Origin: JADJOY01 sp016713535 [NCBI: Deltaproteobacteria bacterium] | Lineage (GTDB): Bacteria; JADJOY01 | Direction of reading: 5' to 3' | DNA: 6,613 nt | Assembly (NCBI GenBank): GCA_016713535.1 | Contig: JADJOY010000054.1 | Coordinates: 1 to 6,613 of the forward strand | Shown here: piece by piece, positions 1-6,382 of the stretch | Layout of the letters: every line of letters starts with the position of its first letter | Position numbering within the stretch: the first letter of the stretch is position 1 | Notes under the pieces: model-generated | Told to the model about the DNA's origin: nothing | Seen by the model: only the letters and a program-made list of their open reading frames with translations | Database searches by the model: none | Position numbers and translations under genes: made by a program

Positions 1-210
1 CCGGCGTCGCTCCAGAGCCTCGCTCTCCAGGGTGGCGCGATGTCGCCGTGGGAGGCGGACCGGTTCGCCAACAAGCCCTACGCGGGAGACGCCGTCGCGC
101 TCCGGCGCTGGGACGACGCAGCCAAGGTCGTCGGCCGCGCCACGCCGGGCCTCGACCACTTCCTGCGCCATGCGGAGCGCTACCTCGCCCGCGCGGCGGA
201 CGCCGCGTGA
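1..210 (+). CDS. HD-domain protein, PhnZ-like oxygenase/phosphohydrolase family, C-terminal fragment
   Basis: Only the last 69 codons are present; the reading frame is open from base 1 to the TGA at 208-210. The visible tail has a sequence of the type LQGGAMS, then a Phe-rich acidic stretch, then ALRRWDDAAKV and LDHF. From family knowledge, this arrangement (QGG-x-MS, followed by R-x-DD-A-K) is typical of the C-terminal helices of small HD-domain proteins of the PhnZ / phosphonate-degradation oxygenase group, about 190-200 aa long and cytosolic. The metal-binding His/Asp residues of the HD motif would lie upstream of the window, so catalytic competence cannot be judged. The stop codon overlaps the probable GTG start of the next gene by 4 bases (GTGA), suggesting an operon with translational coupling. 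The substrate is unknown; assignment to phosphonate metabolism rather than another HD hydrolase is inference. Confidence 0.72.
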   Translation, partial: PASLQSLALQGGAMSPWEADRFANKPYAGDAVALRRWDDAAKVVGRATPGLDHFLRHAERYLARAADAA

Positions 211-2132
211 CCGCCGCGGCTCATCCGGACGAGCTCGCCATGGCCGCGGCGGAGGCGGGCGGATCGAGCCTGCCCACCTGGGATCCGGCCACGCTCGGCG
301 TTCTCATCGCCGAGCTCGACGCGTTGGTGGACGACGCGGTCGAGCTCGAGGCGAGGGTCGCCGCCGACCTCGGCCGCGTTCACCCCGAGCACCGCTCGAG
401 CGCGCGCAACCTCGTCCATTACCTCGCCCTGCGTCGCCGCGACATCCGCGCGCTGCAGAAGAAGCTCGCGGCGCTCGGGCTCTCGTCGCTGGGACGGATC
501 GAGTCACACGTGCTGGGCAACGTGCTCGCGGTGCGCTGCATCCTCGGCCGGCTGGCGGGAATCGACGTCGCGGCGGGCCCGGCGCTCGCGGTCCTCGATT
601 ACCGCCAGGGCAAGGACCTGTTGCACCGTCACACCGACGCGTTGCTCGGCCCTCGTCCTCCGTCCCGCACGGTCCGCGTCATGGTGACGATGCCGGGGGA
701 GGCCGCAGGAGACGCGGCGTGGGTGCGGTCGCTGGTGGCCAACGGCATGGATTGCATGCGCATCAACTGCGCTCACGACGGGCCGGCCGAGTGGCCGGCG
801 ATGATCGCTCACGCTCGTGCGGCGAGCGCCGAGCTGGGCCAGCCCTGCAAGGTCCTCATGGATCTGGCGGGTCCGAAGCTGCGCACCGGCGCGGTCGGTA
901 TCGAGGGCCAGGTGCTCAAGTGGAGGCCGCTACGCGATCGGCGTGGTCTCGTGCTTCGTCCTGCGCGCGTGTGGCTGACCGCGCGCGAAGCGCCGGTCCG
1001 TGCGCCCGCGGCGGCGGGCACCTTGCTCGTCCCAGGTGCGTTTCTGAGCCGGCTGCGGCGGCGCACGCGGCTGCGCCTCGAGGACCTGCGCGGCAAGCGC
1101 CGCGTGTTGCGCGTGGTGGAGCGTGGCGCGGGCGGAGTGTGGGCGGAGGCGAGCGCCACGACCTACCTGGACGCCGCCCGGCCGGTGGGGCTGACGCGGG
1201 TCGCCCTCGGCGGCGCCGACGAGGCCGTGGAAGCGCAGGTCGGTCCGCTGCCGCCCGACGCGGAGGTCGTGCTCCTCGAAGTGGGCGACACGCTGGTGGT
1301 CACGCGTGATCCCGTGCCCGGTCGCGGCGCGCGCCGCGACCGCGACGGACGAGTGGTCGAGCCGGCGCGGATTCCCTGCTCCCTGCCAGAGGTGTTCGGG
1401 GACGTCCGCGCGGGCGAGCCGATCTGGTTCGACGACGGCAAGATCGGCGGCGAGGTGACGAGCGCGAAGTCGGACTACCTGGTGGTGCGGATCACCCACG
1501 CCGACCCGGGCGGCGCGAAGCTGCGCGCGGACAAGGGCATCAACCTCCCCGACACCCAGCTCCGTCTCCCGGCGCTCACCGCCGAGGACCTCGAGAACCT
1601 CGGCTTCGTGGCGCGCCACGCCGATCTGGTGGGGCTCTCGTTCGTGAAGCATCCCGACGACGTCCGGACGCTGCACCGCGCGCTCGACCGGCTCGGCGCC
1701 GGGCATCTCGGCGTGGTGCTCAAGATCGAGACCCGCGCCGCCTTCGATCGCCTGCCCAAGCTGCTTCTCGCCGCGCTCGCCAGGCGCCCCGTGGGCGTGA
1801 TGATCGCGCGCGGTGATCTCGCGGTGGAGTGTGGCTACGAGCGCCGCGCGGAGATGCAGGAGGAAATCCTCTGGCTCTGCGAGGCCGCGCACGTGCCGGT
1901 GATCTGGGCGACGCAGGTGCTCGAGAGTCTCGCGAAAGACGGACGGCCGTCGCGCGCGGAGATCACCGACGCGGCGATGAGCGAGCGCGCGGAGTGCGTG
2001 ATGCTCAACAAGGGTCCGCACCTCCTCGACGCGGTCCACGTGCTCGACGACATCCTGCGGCGCATGGAGGCGCACCAGAACAAGAAGCGCTCCATGTTGC
2101 GGCCGCTCAGGCTCTCGGCGCTGGTGGGTTGA
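207..2132 (+). CDS. Pyruvate kinase-like protein with N-terminal extension and no C-terminal domain
   Basis: 641 aa if started at GTG 207, which overlaps the upstream stop; ATG 240 (630 aa) is the alternative, and neither has a strong ribosome site. Residues about 30-115 form a charged helical extension not found in classical pyruvate kinase. The barrel begins near 160. Seen motifs: RINCAH (R185, N187), DLAGPKLRTG (219-228), DDGK (409-412), KIE (K506, E508), ARGDLAVE (D537), ATQVLES (T569), RPSRAE. These match residues that bind PEP, Mg and phosphate in pyruvate kinases. The segment between 228 and 409, corresponding to the B lid, is about 180 residues, clearly larger than usual. The usual SGETA motif is replaced by MLNKGPH (599-605) and the protein ends soon after, so the allosteric C-terminal domain is absent. 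Two K+ ligands (Ser, Thr) are Ala189 and Leu220, and the Glu linked to K+ dependence is Lys224. This fits the plant/bacterial 'pyruvate kinase family protein' subgroup with unproven activity. Confidence 0.9.
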   Translation: MTAAAHPDELAMAAAEAGGSSLPTWDPATLGVLIAELDALVDDAVELEARVAADLGRVHPEHRSSARNLVHYLALRRRDIRALQKKLAALGLSSLGRIESHVLGNVLAVRCILGRLAGIDVAAGPALAVLDYRQGKDLLHRHTDALLGPRPPSRTVRVMVTMPGEAAGDAAWVRSLVANGMDCMRINCAHDGPAEWPAMIAHARAASAELGQPCKVLMDLAGPKLRTGAVGIEGQVLKWRPLRDRRGLVLRPARVWLTAREAPVRAPAAAGTLLVPGAFLSRLRRRTRLRLEDLRGKRRVLRVVERGAGGVWAEASATTYLDAARPVGLTRVALGGADEAVEAQVGPLPPDAEVVLLEVGDTLVVTRDPVPGRGARRDRDGRVVEPARIPCSLPEVFGDVRAGEPIWFDDGKIGGEVTSAKSDYLVVRITHADPGGAKLRADKGINLPDTQLRLPALTAEDLENLGFVARHADLVGLSFVKHPDDVRTLHRALDRLGAGHLGVVLKIETRAAFDRLPKLLLAALARRPVGVMIARGDLAVECGYERRAEMQEEILWLCEAAHVPVIWATQVLESLAKDGRPSRAEITDAAMSERAECVMLNKGPHLLDAVHVLDDILRRMEAHQNKKRSMLRPLRLSALVG

Positions 2133-2181
2133 TCGATGTCACCGGGTGGTGGCGTGGTGCCCGCGGGAGTGGGGTGAGGGG

Positions 2182-2286
2182 ATGACGCGAGCGGGAAAAA
2201 TCGTGGTGTTTTCGGCGTGGATCACCTCCGCAGTCGCGGCCTCCGGCTTGCTCTTTCTCCTCGCGGAAGGAGGCGAACGACGATGA
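2182..2286 (+). CDS. Small single-pass membrane protein, 34 aa, coupled to the next gene
   Basis: A 34-codon ORF running from ATG 2182 to TGA 2284-2286. The N-terminus is basic (MTRAGK), followed by about 22 hydrophobic residues (starting IVVFSAW and ending LLFLLA) and a short charged tail (EGGERR). This is the shape of a single transmembrane helix or an uncleaved signal anchor; no cleavage site or lipobox is evident. A purine-rich stretch lies just upstream (GGGAG at 2165-2169, GAGGGG adjoining the start). Its stop overlaps the start of the following gene as ATGA, the classical translational-coupling arrangement, and the strong ribosome site of that gene lies inside this ORF. I do not recognise a family. 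Length alone would allow a chance ORF, but hydrophobicity in one block, the purine-rich leader and the ATGA junction together support it. Confidence 0.5.
   Translation: MTRAGKIVVFSAWITSAVAASGLLFLLAEGGERR
2265..2273 (+). promoter_or_regulatory. Strong ribosome binding site (GGAAGGAGG)
   Basis: GGAAGGAGG ends 9 bases before ATG 2283. It is the best Shine-Dalgarno match in the window and decides the start of the helical-bundle gene at 2283 rather than the earlier in-frame ATG at 2217. It also lies within the 3' end of the 34-aa membrane ORF, so ribosomes finishing that ORF would pass over it. Confidence 0.8.
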
Positions 2287-2660
2287 TCGAGACTGGCAAG
2301 AGCGGCCCGCCGCGGCTCGACACCGCGAAGGGTGCTCTCGAGTCGGCGCCGGACTCGCACGGGTCGAGCGCCGAAGGGGCCGCGCACCTGCGGCTCGAGC
2401 GTGCGCTCACCGCGGAGCTCGCGCGCCTCGCCGACGAGTTCGGCGAGGCGCTCCCGGAACAGCTCGTGGTCGACGAGTTCACGTCGTGCGTCCGCTCGTT
2501 CGAGACCGCACGCATCCGGCTCTACGTGCCGGTCCTGAGCTATCGCAACGCCCGCCAGGCGCTGCGGGCCAGGGCGCTCGCGCTCGTCGTCGAACGGGGC
2601 GAGGACATCACGGGACCGGTGCTGTCGCCGCGCGCCCCGCGACGCGACCCCCGCCGCTGA
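2283..2660 (+). CDS. Small helical protein resembling three-helix-bundle dimerization domain proteins
   Basis: 125 aa from ATG 2283, chosen for the GGAAGGAGG site 9 bases upstream. Residues 1-30 are polar and probably disordered. Residues about 35-100 form three predicted helices: an amphipathic helix of Leu/Ala/Arg (LERALTAELARLADEF), a second with LVVDEFTSCVRSFE, then a segment RIRLYVPVLSYRNARQALR. The pattern 'Leu-rich helix, F-x-RIR-x-YVPVL-x-x-R-x-AR-x-x-LR' resembles small bacterial proteins annotated as three-helix bundle dimerization domain proteins, in which no enzymatic role is established. The tail (110-125) is Pro/Arg rich. No catalytic motif, metal site or signal peptide is visible. 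It overlaps the 34-aa membrane ORF by 4 bases and is followed 9 bases after its stop by a strong hairpin, so the two probably form the end of a transcription unit. Family assignment is from pattern memory and tentative. Confidence 0.75.
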   Translation: MIETGKSGPPRLDTAKGALESAPDSHGSSAEGAAHLRLERALTAELARLADEFGEALPEQLVVDEFTSCVRSFETARIRLYVPVLSYRNARQALRARALALVVERGEDITGPVLSPRAPRRDPRR

Positions 2661-2669
2661 CCGCACGCC

Positions 2670-2701
2670 GCCGGCGCGGCGGCGCTCCGCGCCGCGCCGG
2701 C
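2670..2701 (+). terminator. 12-bp perfect hairpin after the helical-bundle gene
   Basis: GCCGGCGCGGCG (2670-2681) and its exact reverse complement (2690-2701) flank an 8-base loop, beginning 9 bases after the stop at 2660. No T-tract follows, so it may be a GC-type terminator or an mRNA 3'-end stabiliser rather than a canonical intrinsic terminator. The rest of the 2661-2825 gap holds a 10-bp palindrome CGTCGCGACG at 2725-2734 and a small hairpin at 2760-2774, but no convincing promoter boxes. Confidence 0.5.
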
Positions 2702-2825
2702 CGGCCTCCCACAAGTCGCCGTCGCGTCGCGACGTCGTCACGGGTGCGTCACGCCCCACACCGCTTCGCGCGGTACAAACCACGGCTCCGAACGGCGCAG
2801 CGTCGCGCCGTCGCGCCGGGGCCTC

Positions 2826-3908
2826 GTGGACATCGTCGAAGCGACCAACAAGTACGAAAGCTGGTTGTCGCGGCACGTGGACGTCGTGAGCGACGACGTC
2901 GAGGTGAAGCACGCCTCGATGCGGGAGTCTCTCGGGCACTTCTTCCGCGCGACGTACCCGCGCTGGTGCGAGTTGTGGCCCGATCGCTGCGCCGCGGTGG
3001 CGACGCTCCCGAGCGTGGTCGCCGCAGGCGACCTGCACGTCGACGCATTCGGAGTGTGGCGAGACGACGACCATCGCCTGGTGTGGGGCGTCTTCGACCT
3101 CGACGAGGCGTGGTGGCTGCCTTTCACCCACGACCTGGTCCGTCTCGGCCTGAGCGTGAAGCTCGCGATCGAGAGCGGCCACATCCGACTCGACGAAGAG
3201 CACGCGCTCGCGGCGCTGCTCGACGGCTACCGCGCCGCGCTCGAGCGCGGCGGCGAGCCTTTCGTCCTCGCCGAGCGCCACGAACACCTCGCCGCCCTCC
3301 TGCAGGACCGGGTCCGCGCGGCGGCGCGGTTCTGGCGCGCAGTCGAGGGTGCGGTGCTGGTGCCACGCGCCAGTATCCCGGAAGCCTTGCGCCGCGCGCT
3401 GAGCCGCTCGCTGCCGCGCGACTGCAAGATCGTGGGCTTCGGTCACCGGCTGGGCGCGCCGGGCACTCTCGGACGGCCTTCCTTCGTGGCGTGGGGCTCG
3501 TGGCGAGGCTCTCTGGTCGGACGCGAGGTCCGTCTCGCGACCCCCCCAGCCGTGGCGTTCGCCTCCCGGGCGGGGCGCGTACGCGCCGATGTCTTGGATC
3601 GACTACGCCGCTCGCCGACGCGCGCCGACGACCCGTCGCTGCGGATCGAGGCCGACGGGTGGGTCCTCCGGCGCGTGGCCCCCGACTGCACGCAGGTCGA
3701 GCTCGCCTCGCTGCCCTCGGGTCGTCACGACGCGAGACTGCTGGGCGCGATGGGCCAGGAGACCGCGAACCTCCATCTCGCCACACGCCCCGCGGTCGAG
3801 CTCCTCGAAGCCCTGGACGGGCTGCCGCCGAGCTGGCTGGCGGACTCGGTCACGGCGATGGGCGAGGCGCTGCGCGCCGACTGGGCGCGCTGGTGCGCGC
3901 CGCGCTGA
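2826..3908 (+). CDS. DUF2252 family protein (kinase-like fold), copy A, altered catalytic loop
   Basis: 360 aa from GTG 2826. This start gives an N-terminus (M-DIVEA, with Y-E-x-WL) that lines up with the minus-strand paralogue; the ribosome site is weak (GGGG about 6 bases upstream). The central signature is GDLHVDAFG with Asp69 and His71, followed by VFDLDEA with Asp91, then a DLVRL helix; the C-terminal half has AMGQETANLHLA (from residue 309). DUF2252 proteins are thought to share the protein-kinase/aminoglycoside-phosphotransferase fold, where GD-x4-N supplies the catalytic Asp and a metal-binding Asn five residues on. Here that Asn position is Ala74, while the downstream Asp91 is kept. 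By hand alignment the first ~177 residues are ungapped and about 46% identical to copy B. It ends 3 bases from the stop of copy B in convergent orientation. No signal peptide or membrane segment. The biochemical role of the family is not known. Confidence 0.9.
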   Translation: MDIVEATNKYESWLSRHVDVVSDDVEVKHASMRESLGHFFRATYPRWCELWPDRCAAVATLPSVVAAGDLHVDAFGVWRDDDHRLVWGVFDLDEAWWLPFTHDLVRLGLSVKLAIESGHIRLDEEHALAALLDGYRAALERGGEPFVLAERHEHLAALLQDRVRAAARFWRAVEGAVLVPRASIPEALRRALSRSLPRDCKIVGFGHRLGAPGTLGRPSFVAWGSWRGSLVGREVRLATPPAVAFASRAGRVRADVLDRLRRSPTRADDPSLRIEADGWVLRRVAPDCTQVELASLPSGRHDARLLGAMGQETANLHLATRPAVELLEALDGLPPSWLADSVTAMGEALRADWARWCAPR

Positions 3909-3911
3909 GCG

Positions 3912-5009
3912 CTAGCGACGCTCGGTCCGCTGCGCGCGGCGCCACGACTTCCAGTCGTGGCGGGTGGCCTTCGCCATGCGCTTGGCGAGCTTCAGGAGCC
4001 ACGTGCTCTTGCGCCCCTCGAGGTCGCGCAGCACGTGCTCGGTGGCGCTCGGGCTGGCCAGGTGGACGTTGGCCGTCTCGAAGCCCATCGCCGCGAGCAA
4101 TCGATACTCGTCTCGTCGCCGCGGCAGGCGCGCGAGGTCGATCTTCTGGCAGTCGGCGGCGAGGCGCCGCACGATCCACGAACCGTCCACTCGCAGCGTC
4201 GGGTCCGCGGCGCGCACTGCGTGGCGCACGAGATGTCTGGCGTCGATCCGCCCTCGCGGGTTGCCCGACGCCCACACCACCGCCGATGGCACGAGCGCCT
4301 TGGCCTCGCGTGCCACGATCGCTCCCGACCAGTCGGCGAGTGCCACGTAGCGGGGGCGACCGAGGCTGCCGAGCCCGGCGCGGCGCACCGCGAGCCGTAG
4401 GTCGAGGCCGGGGCCCGGCATGGCGCGGTGGAGCACGTCGGCGACGGACCGCACCTCCTTGGGGGGGGCGTTCGGCAGCGCAGAGAGCTTGCGCCAGTAG
4501 CGTGCTGCGTCGCGGGTCTGGCGGGCCGCCAGGTTGCGCAGCCACACGTTCCCTTCGGCCAGGACGACGGGACGTCCGCCGCTGCTCAGGCCGGCGGCGT
4601 AGCCGTGCACGATCGCGGCGCACGCTTCGCCCGGCTCGACCTGGAGGTGTCCCTCCTCGATCGCGAGGAGGGCGCTGGTCGCTAGGCGCACCAGGTCGCT
4701 GGTCCACGGCAGCGGGTGTGCCTCGTCGAAGTCGTTGATGCCCCAGGCCAGCCGCCCGTCGGCGTCGCGCCAGGTGCCGAAGTTCTCGATGTGGAGGTCG
4801 CCTACCGAGATCACGCGCCGCGTCGAGGTCTCGCCGGGCAGCTCGCGCGCCCACAGCTCCGGCCAGCGGAAGAAGGTGGCACGCAGGAACGGGAAGGCTC
4901 CGGCCACCATCCGACGGTGCTTCCGCTCGAGCGCCCCGGCGCCGACGCGCACGTGCCCGGCGAGCCAGCGCTCGTACCCTTCGACGGCTTCGACGATGTC
5001 CATGGCCAT
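3912..5009 (-). CDS. DUF2252 family protein (kinase-like fold), copy B, intact catalytic signature
   Basis: 365 aa from the ATG at 5007-5009; a second ATG two codons later (5001-5003) matches the start of copy A and gives 363 aa. A weak GAGCG site lies 5 bases before the first. Signature from the second Met: GDLHIENFG with Asp69 and Asn74, then GINDFDEA with Asp91, then SDLVRLATS. These correspond to the catalytic Asp, metal-binding Asn and second metal Asp of aminoglycoside-phosphotransferase-like kinases, so this copy looks competent for nucleotide and metal binding. The C-terminal half carries DCQKIDLARLP and AMGFETANVHLAS, shared with copy A, and a basic tail (KRMAKATRHDWKSW). It is soluble by appearance. 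Its start faces a phosphoesterase gene across 214 bases, and its stop abuts copy A. No substrate can be inferred. Confidence 0.93.
   Translation of the reverse strand: MAMDIVEAVEGYERWLAGHVRVGAGALERKHRRMVAGAFPFLRATFFRWPELWARELPGETSTRRVISVGDLHIENFGTWRDADGRLAWGINDFDEAHPLPWTSDLVRLATSALLAIEEGHLQVEPGEACAAIVHGYAAGLSSGGRPVVLAEGNVWLRNLAARQTRDAARYWRKLSALPNAPPKEVRSVADVLHRAMPGPGLDLRLAVRRAGLGSLGRPRYVALADWSGAIVAREAKALVPSAVVWASGNPRGRIDARHLVRHAVRAADPTLRVDGSWIVRRLAADCQKIDLARLPRRRDEYRLLAAMGFETANVHLASPSATEHVLRDLEGRKSTWLLKLAKRMAKATRHDWKSWRRAQRTERR
3940..3962. terminator. 10-bp perfect hairpin inside the 3' end of the minus-strand DUF2252 gene
   Basis: CGCCACGACT (3940-3949), loop TCC, AGTCGTGGCG (3953-3962): a perfect 10-bp stem with a 3-base loop. 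It begins 31 bases beyond the stop of copy A and encodes the residues RHDWKSWR near the end of copy B. Because only 3 bases separate the convergent stops, a terminator for the plus-strand gene has to lie in the opposite coding region; this hairpin is the best candidate. No T-tract follows on either strand. Confidence 0.4.
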
Positions 5010-5223
5010 GTTCGCTCATCGCGGCGTGCGGGGTCGGCGGTGATCGGCCGCGCGCGGGTGCCGATCCGGCAGTTCGATGAAGCCCGGCCGTGGTGACGGA
5101 GCCGCGACGGCTCGCCGTCGCACCGGTGACGTTCGTACGCGGCGGTCGGTGACGGCGCGGTGTTTCCAAGCCCCGACGCGAGCGTCACCGGCGTGTCATC
5201 CGCCTCGGGCAAATCCCGAACCC
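5010..5223. promoter_or_regulatory. Divergent intergenic region with repeated GGTGACG motif
   Basis: This 214-base gap lies between two divergent genes and should hold both promoters. I see no good -10/-35 pair. GGTGACG occurs at 5092-5098, 5125-5131 and 5148-5154, and inverted at 5183-5189; three of these are CGGTGACG. The second and fourth extend to 13-bp near-perfect inverted partners (5123-5135 and 5179-5191, one mismatch). A hairpin GCGACGGC / GCCGTCGC with a 2-base gap lies at 5104-5121. These are possible operator half-sites; function is inferred only from repetition and position. Confidence 0.4.
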
Positions 5224-6270
5224 ATGATACGCGCTCGTCGGTCGGCCTCCTCGCTCGTCGTGGTGATCCCGCTCGTGCTCGCGTGGTTCGCCTCGGGCTG
5301 CAGCGGCAGCGGCGCGACCGGCAACCCTTCGGTCGGAGCGAACGGGCTGCCGGCGTTCACCGGTGTGTGGACGATCGTGTTCGAGAACCACAGCGACTGG
5401 TACATGCTCAACCACGCCGATGCGGTGAACTTCCGCGCGCTCACCGCCGAGTGGGCGAGCGCCGGCAACTACCGCGACATCACGCATCCCTCGCTGCCCA
5501 ACTACATCGAGATGGCGTGCGGCTGCAACGACGAGCACGCCTCGTGGACCCGCCTCGACGAGCCGGCCTCGAACCTCCTGAACACCAACCCGAACCGGCT
5601 CTTCCCCGAGCCGAGTCTGGGCGGACAGCTCGAGCAGGCGGGGATCGAGTGGCGCGCGTACACGCAGGACTCGACCCCCGGCAGCAAGCTCGGGCCGTGC
5701 ACGATGAACAACTCGGGGCACTACGTGTCGCGGCACGTGCCGTTTCTCTATTTCCAGGACGTGTTCGGCACGCAGACCGACCCGTACGGCGAGCGCGACG
5801 AGTTCGGCAACCCGCTCGATCCGGACCACATCCCGGTGTGCGTCAACCGCGTCCATCCGTTCGGCGACTTCAAGGGCACGGCCAACGACCCCACGCCGAG
5901 CGGCGACTTCTACTGGGACCTCGGCCAGCAGGCGATGCACTACTACTGGATCACTCCAGACCAGGTCTACAACATGCACGACGGCCCGGTGTCCGAGGGC
6001 GACTACTTCCTCGGCAAGGTGGTCGACCACATCATGGGCAGCGCCCAGTGGCAGGCCGGCGGAGTGATCTTCCTCACCTTCGACGAAGGCGACCTGTGGT
6101 TCCACGACATCCTGTTCGTCGCGATCTCGCCCTACTCGAAGCGCGGCTACACCTCGCCGATCGCGTACGACCACGACAACTTCCTGGCCACGATCGAGGA
6201 CATCTACGGCCTTCCGCGCCTCGGCCAGGCGCAGGGCGTGCCCAACATGGCCGACCTCTTCGAGCCGTGA
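5224..6270 (+). CDS. Phosphoesterase family lipoprotein (phospholipase C / acid phosphatase AcpA type)
   Basis: 348 aa from ATG 5224; this start puts a signal peptide at the N-terminus (RARR, then hydrophobic SLVVVIPLVLAWF, then ASGC with Cys26). The lipobox is imperfect (Ala at -3), but Cys26 followed by a Ser/Gly-rich linker suggests a lipid-anchored exported protein. The mature part matches the phosphoesterase family (PF04185 type): VFENHS (E54, N55, metal ligands in AcpA), HPSLPNY (88-94, with Ser90 at the expected nucleophile position), WRAYTQDS, HVPFLYF (from H171), TPDQVYNMHD (244-253), TFDEGD (D287, E288), ISPYSKRG (from 301), YDHDNFLATIEDIYGLPRLG (with H317). All motifs are present, so an active phosphomonoesterase or phospholipase C is likely; the substrate is unresolved. 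C99, C101, C159 and C206 could form disulfides outside the cytoplasm. No clear ribosome site precedes the start. It is transcribed divergently from DUF2252 copy B. Confidence 0.92.
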   Translation: MIRARRSASSLVVVIPLVLAWFASGCSGSGATGNPSVGANGLPAFTGVWTIVFENHSDWYMLNHADAVNFRALTAEWASAGNYRDITHPSLPNYIEMACGCNDEHASWTRLDEPASNLLNTNPNRLFPEPSLGGQLEQAGIEWRAYTQDSTPGSKLGPCTMNNSGHYVSRHVPFLYFQDVFGTQTDPYGERDEFGNPLDPDHIPVCVNRVHPFGDFKGTANDPTPSGDFYWDLGQQAMHYYWITPDQVYNMHDGPVSEGDYFLGKVVDHIMGSAQWQAGGVIFLTFDEGDLWFHDILFVAISPYSKRGYTSPIAYDHDNFLATIEDIYGLPRLGQAQGVPNMADLFEP

Positions 6271-6289
6271 CGGCGGATCTGGCTCGGAG

Positions 6290-6308
6290 GGCCCGCCGTC
6301 GGCGGGCC
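6290..6308 (+). terminator. GC-rich hairpin after the phosphoesterase gene
   Basis: GGCCCGCC (6290-6297), loop GTC, GGCGGGCC (6301-6308): a perfect 8-bp all-GC stem 19 bases after the stop codon. Position and stability fit a transcription terminator, although no T-tract follows. Confidence 0.55.
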
Positions 6309-6382
6309 GTGCCGGGTCGGGCACGGACCGCCAGGGGGTGGTCCCGGGATCGCGATGGTTCGGCGTCGACCGTGTCCGCTGC

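Noticed and set aside
32-1309. 425-codon plus-strand frame overlapping the pyruvate-kinase-like gene
   Set aside because: Its product is almost wholly Arg/Gly/Ala/Pro and it lies out of frame with a clearly conserved protein.
930-2075. 381-codon minus-strand open frame
   Set aside because: It is the antisense of the pyruvate-kinase-like gene, whose conserved motifs settle the coding strand.
2139-3446. 435-codon minus-strand open frame
   Set aside because: It is antisense to the membrane ORF, the helical-bundle gene and DUF2252 copy A; its composition is shadow-like (His/Arg/Val/Glu-rich) and it has no recognisable domain.
3906-3914. Readthrough or fusion of the two DUF2252 genes
   Set aside because: They are on opposite strands with intact TGA and TAG stops; there is no sign of a split or frameshifted single gene.
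2486-4738. 750-codon plus-strand open frame
   Set aside because: It runs through parts of three better-supported genes, including antisense to DUF2252 copy B, and its product is Arg/Pro/Gly-rich with no family motifs: a high-GC shadow frame.
5185-6324. 379-codon minus-strand open frame
   Set aside because: It mirrors the phosphoesterase codons in the antisense frame and has no domain signal; the plus strand has every family motif.
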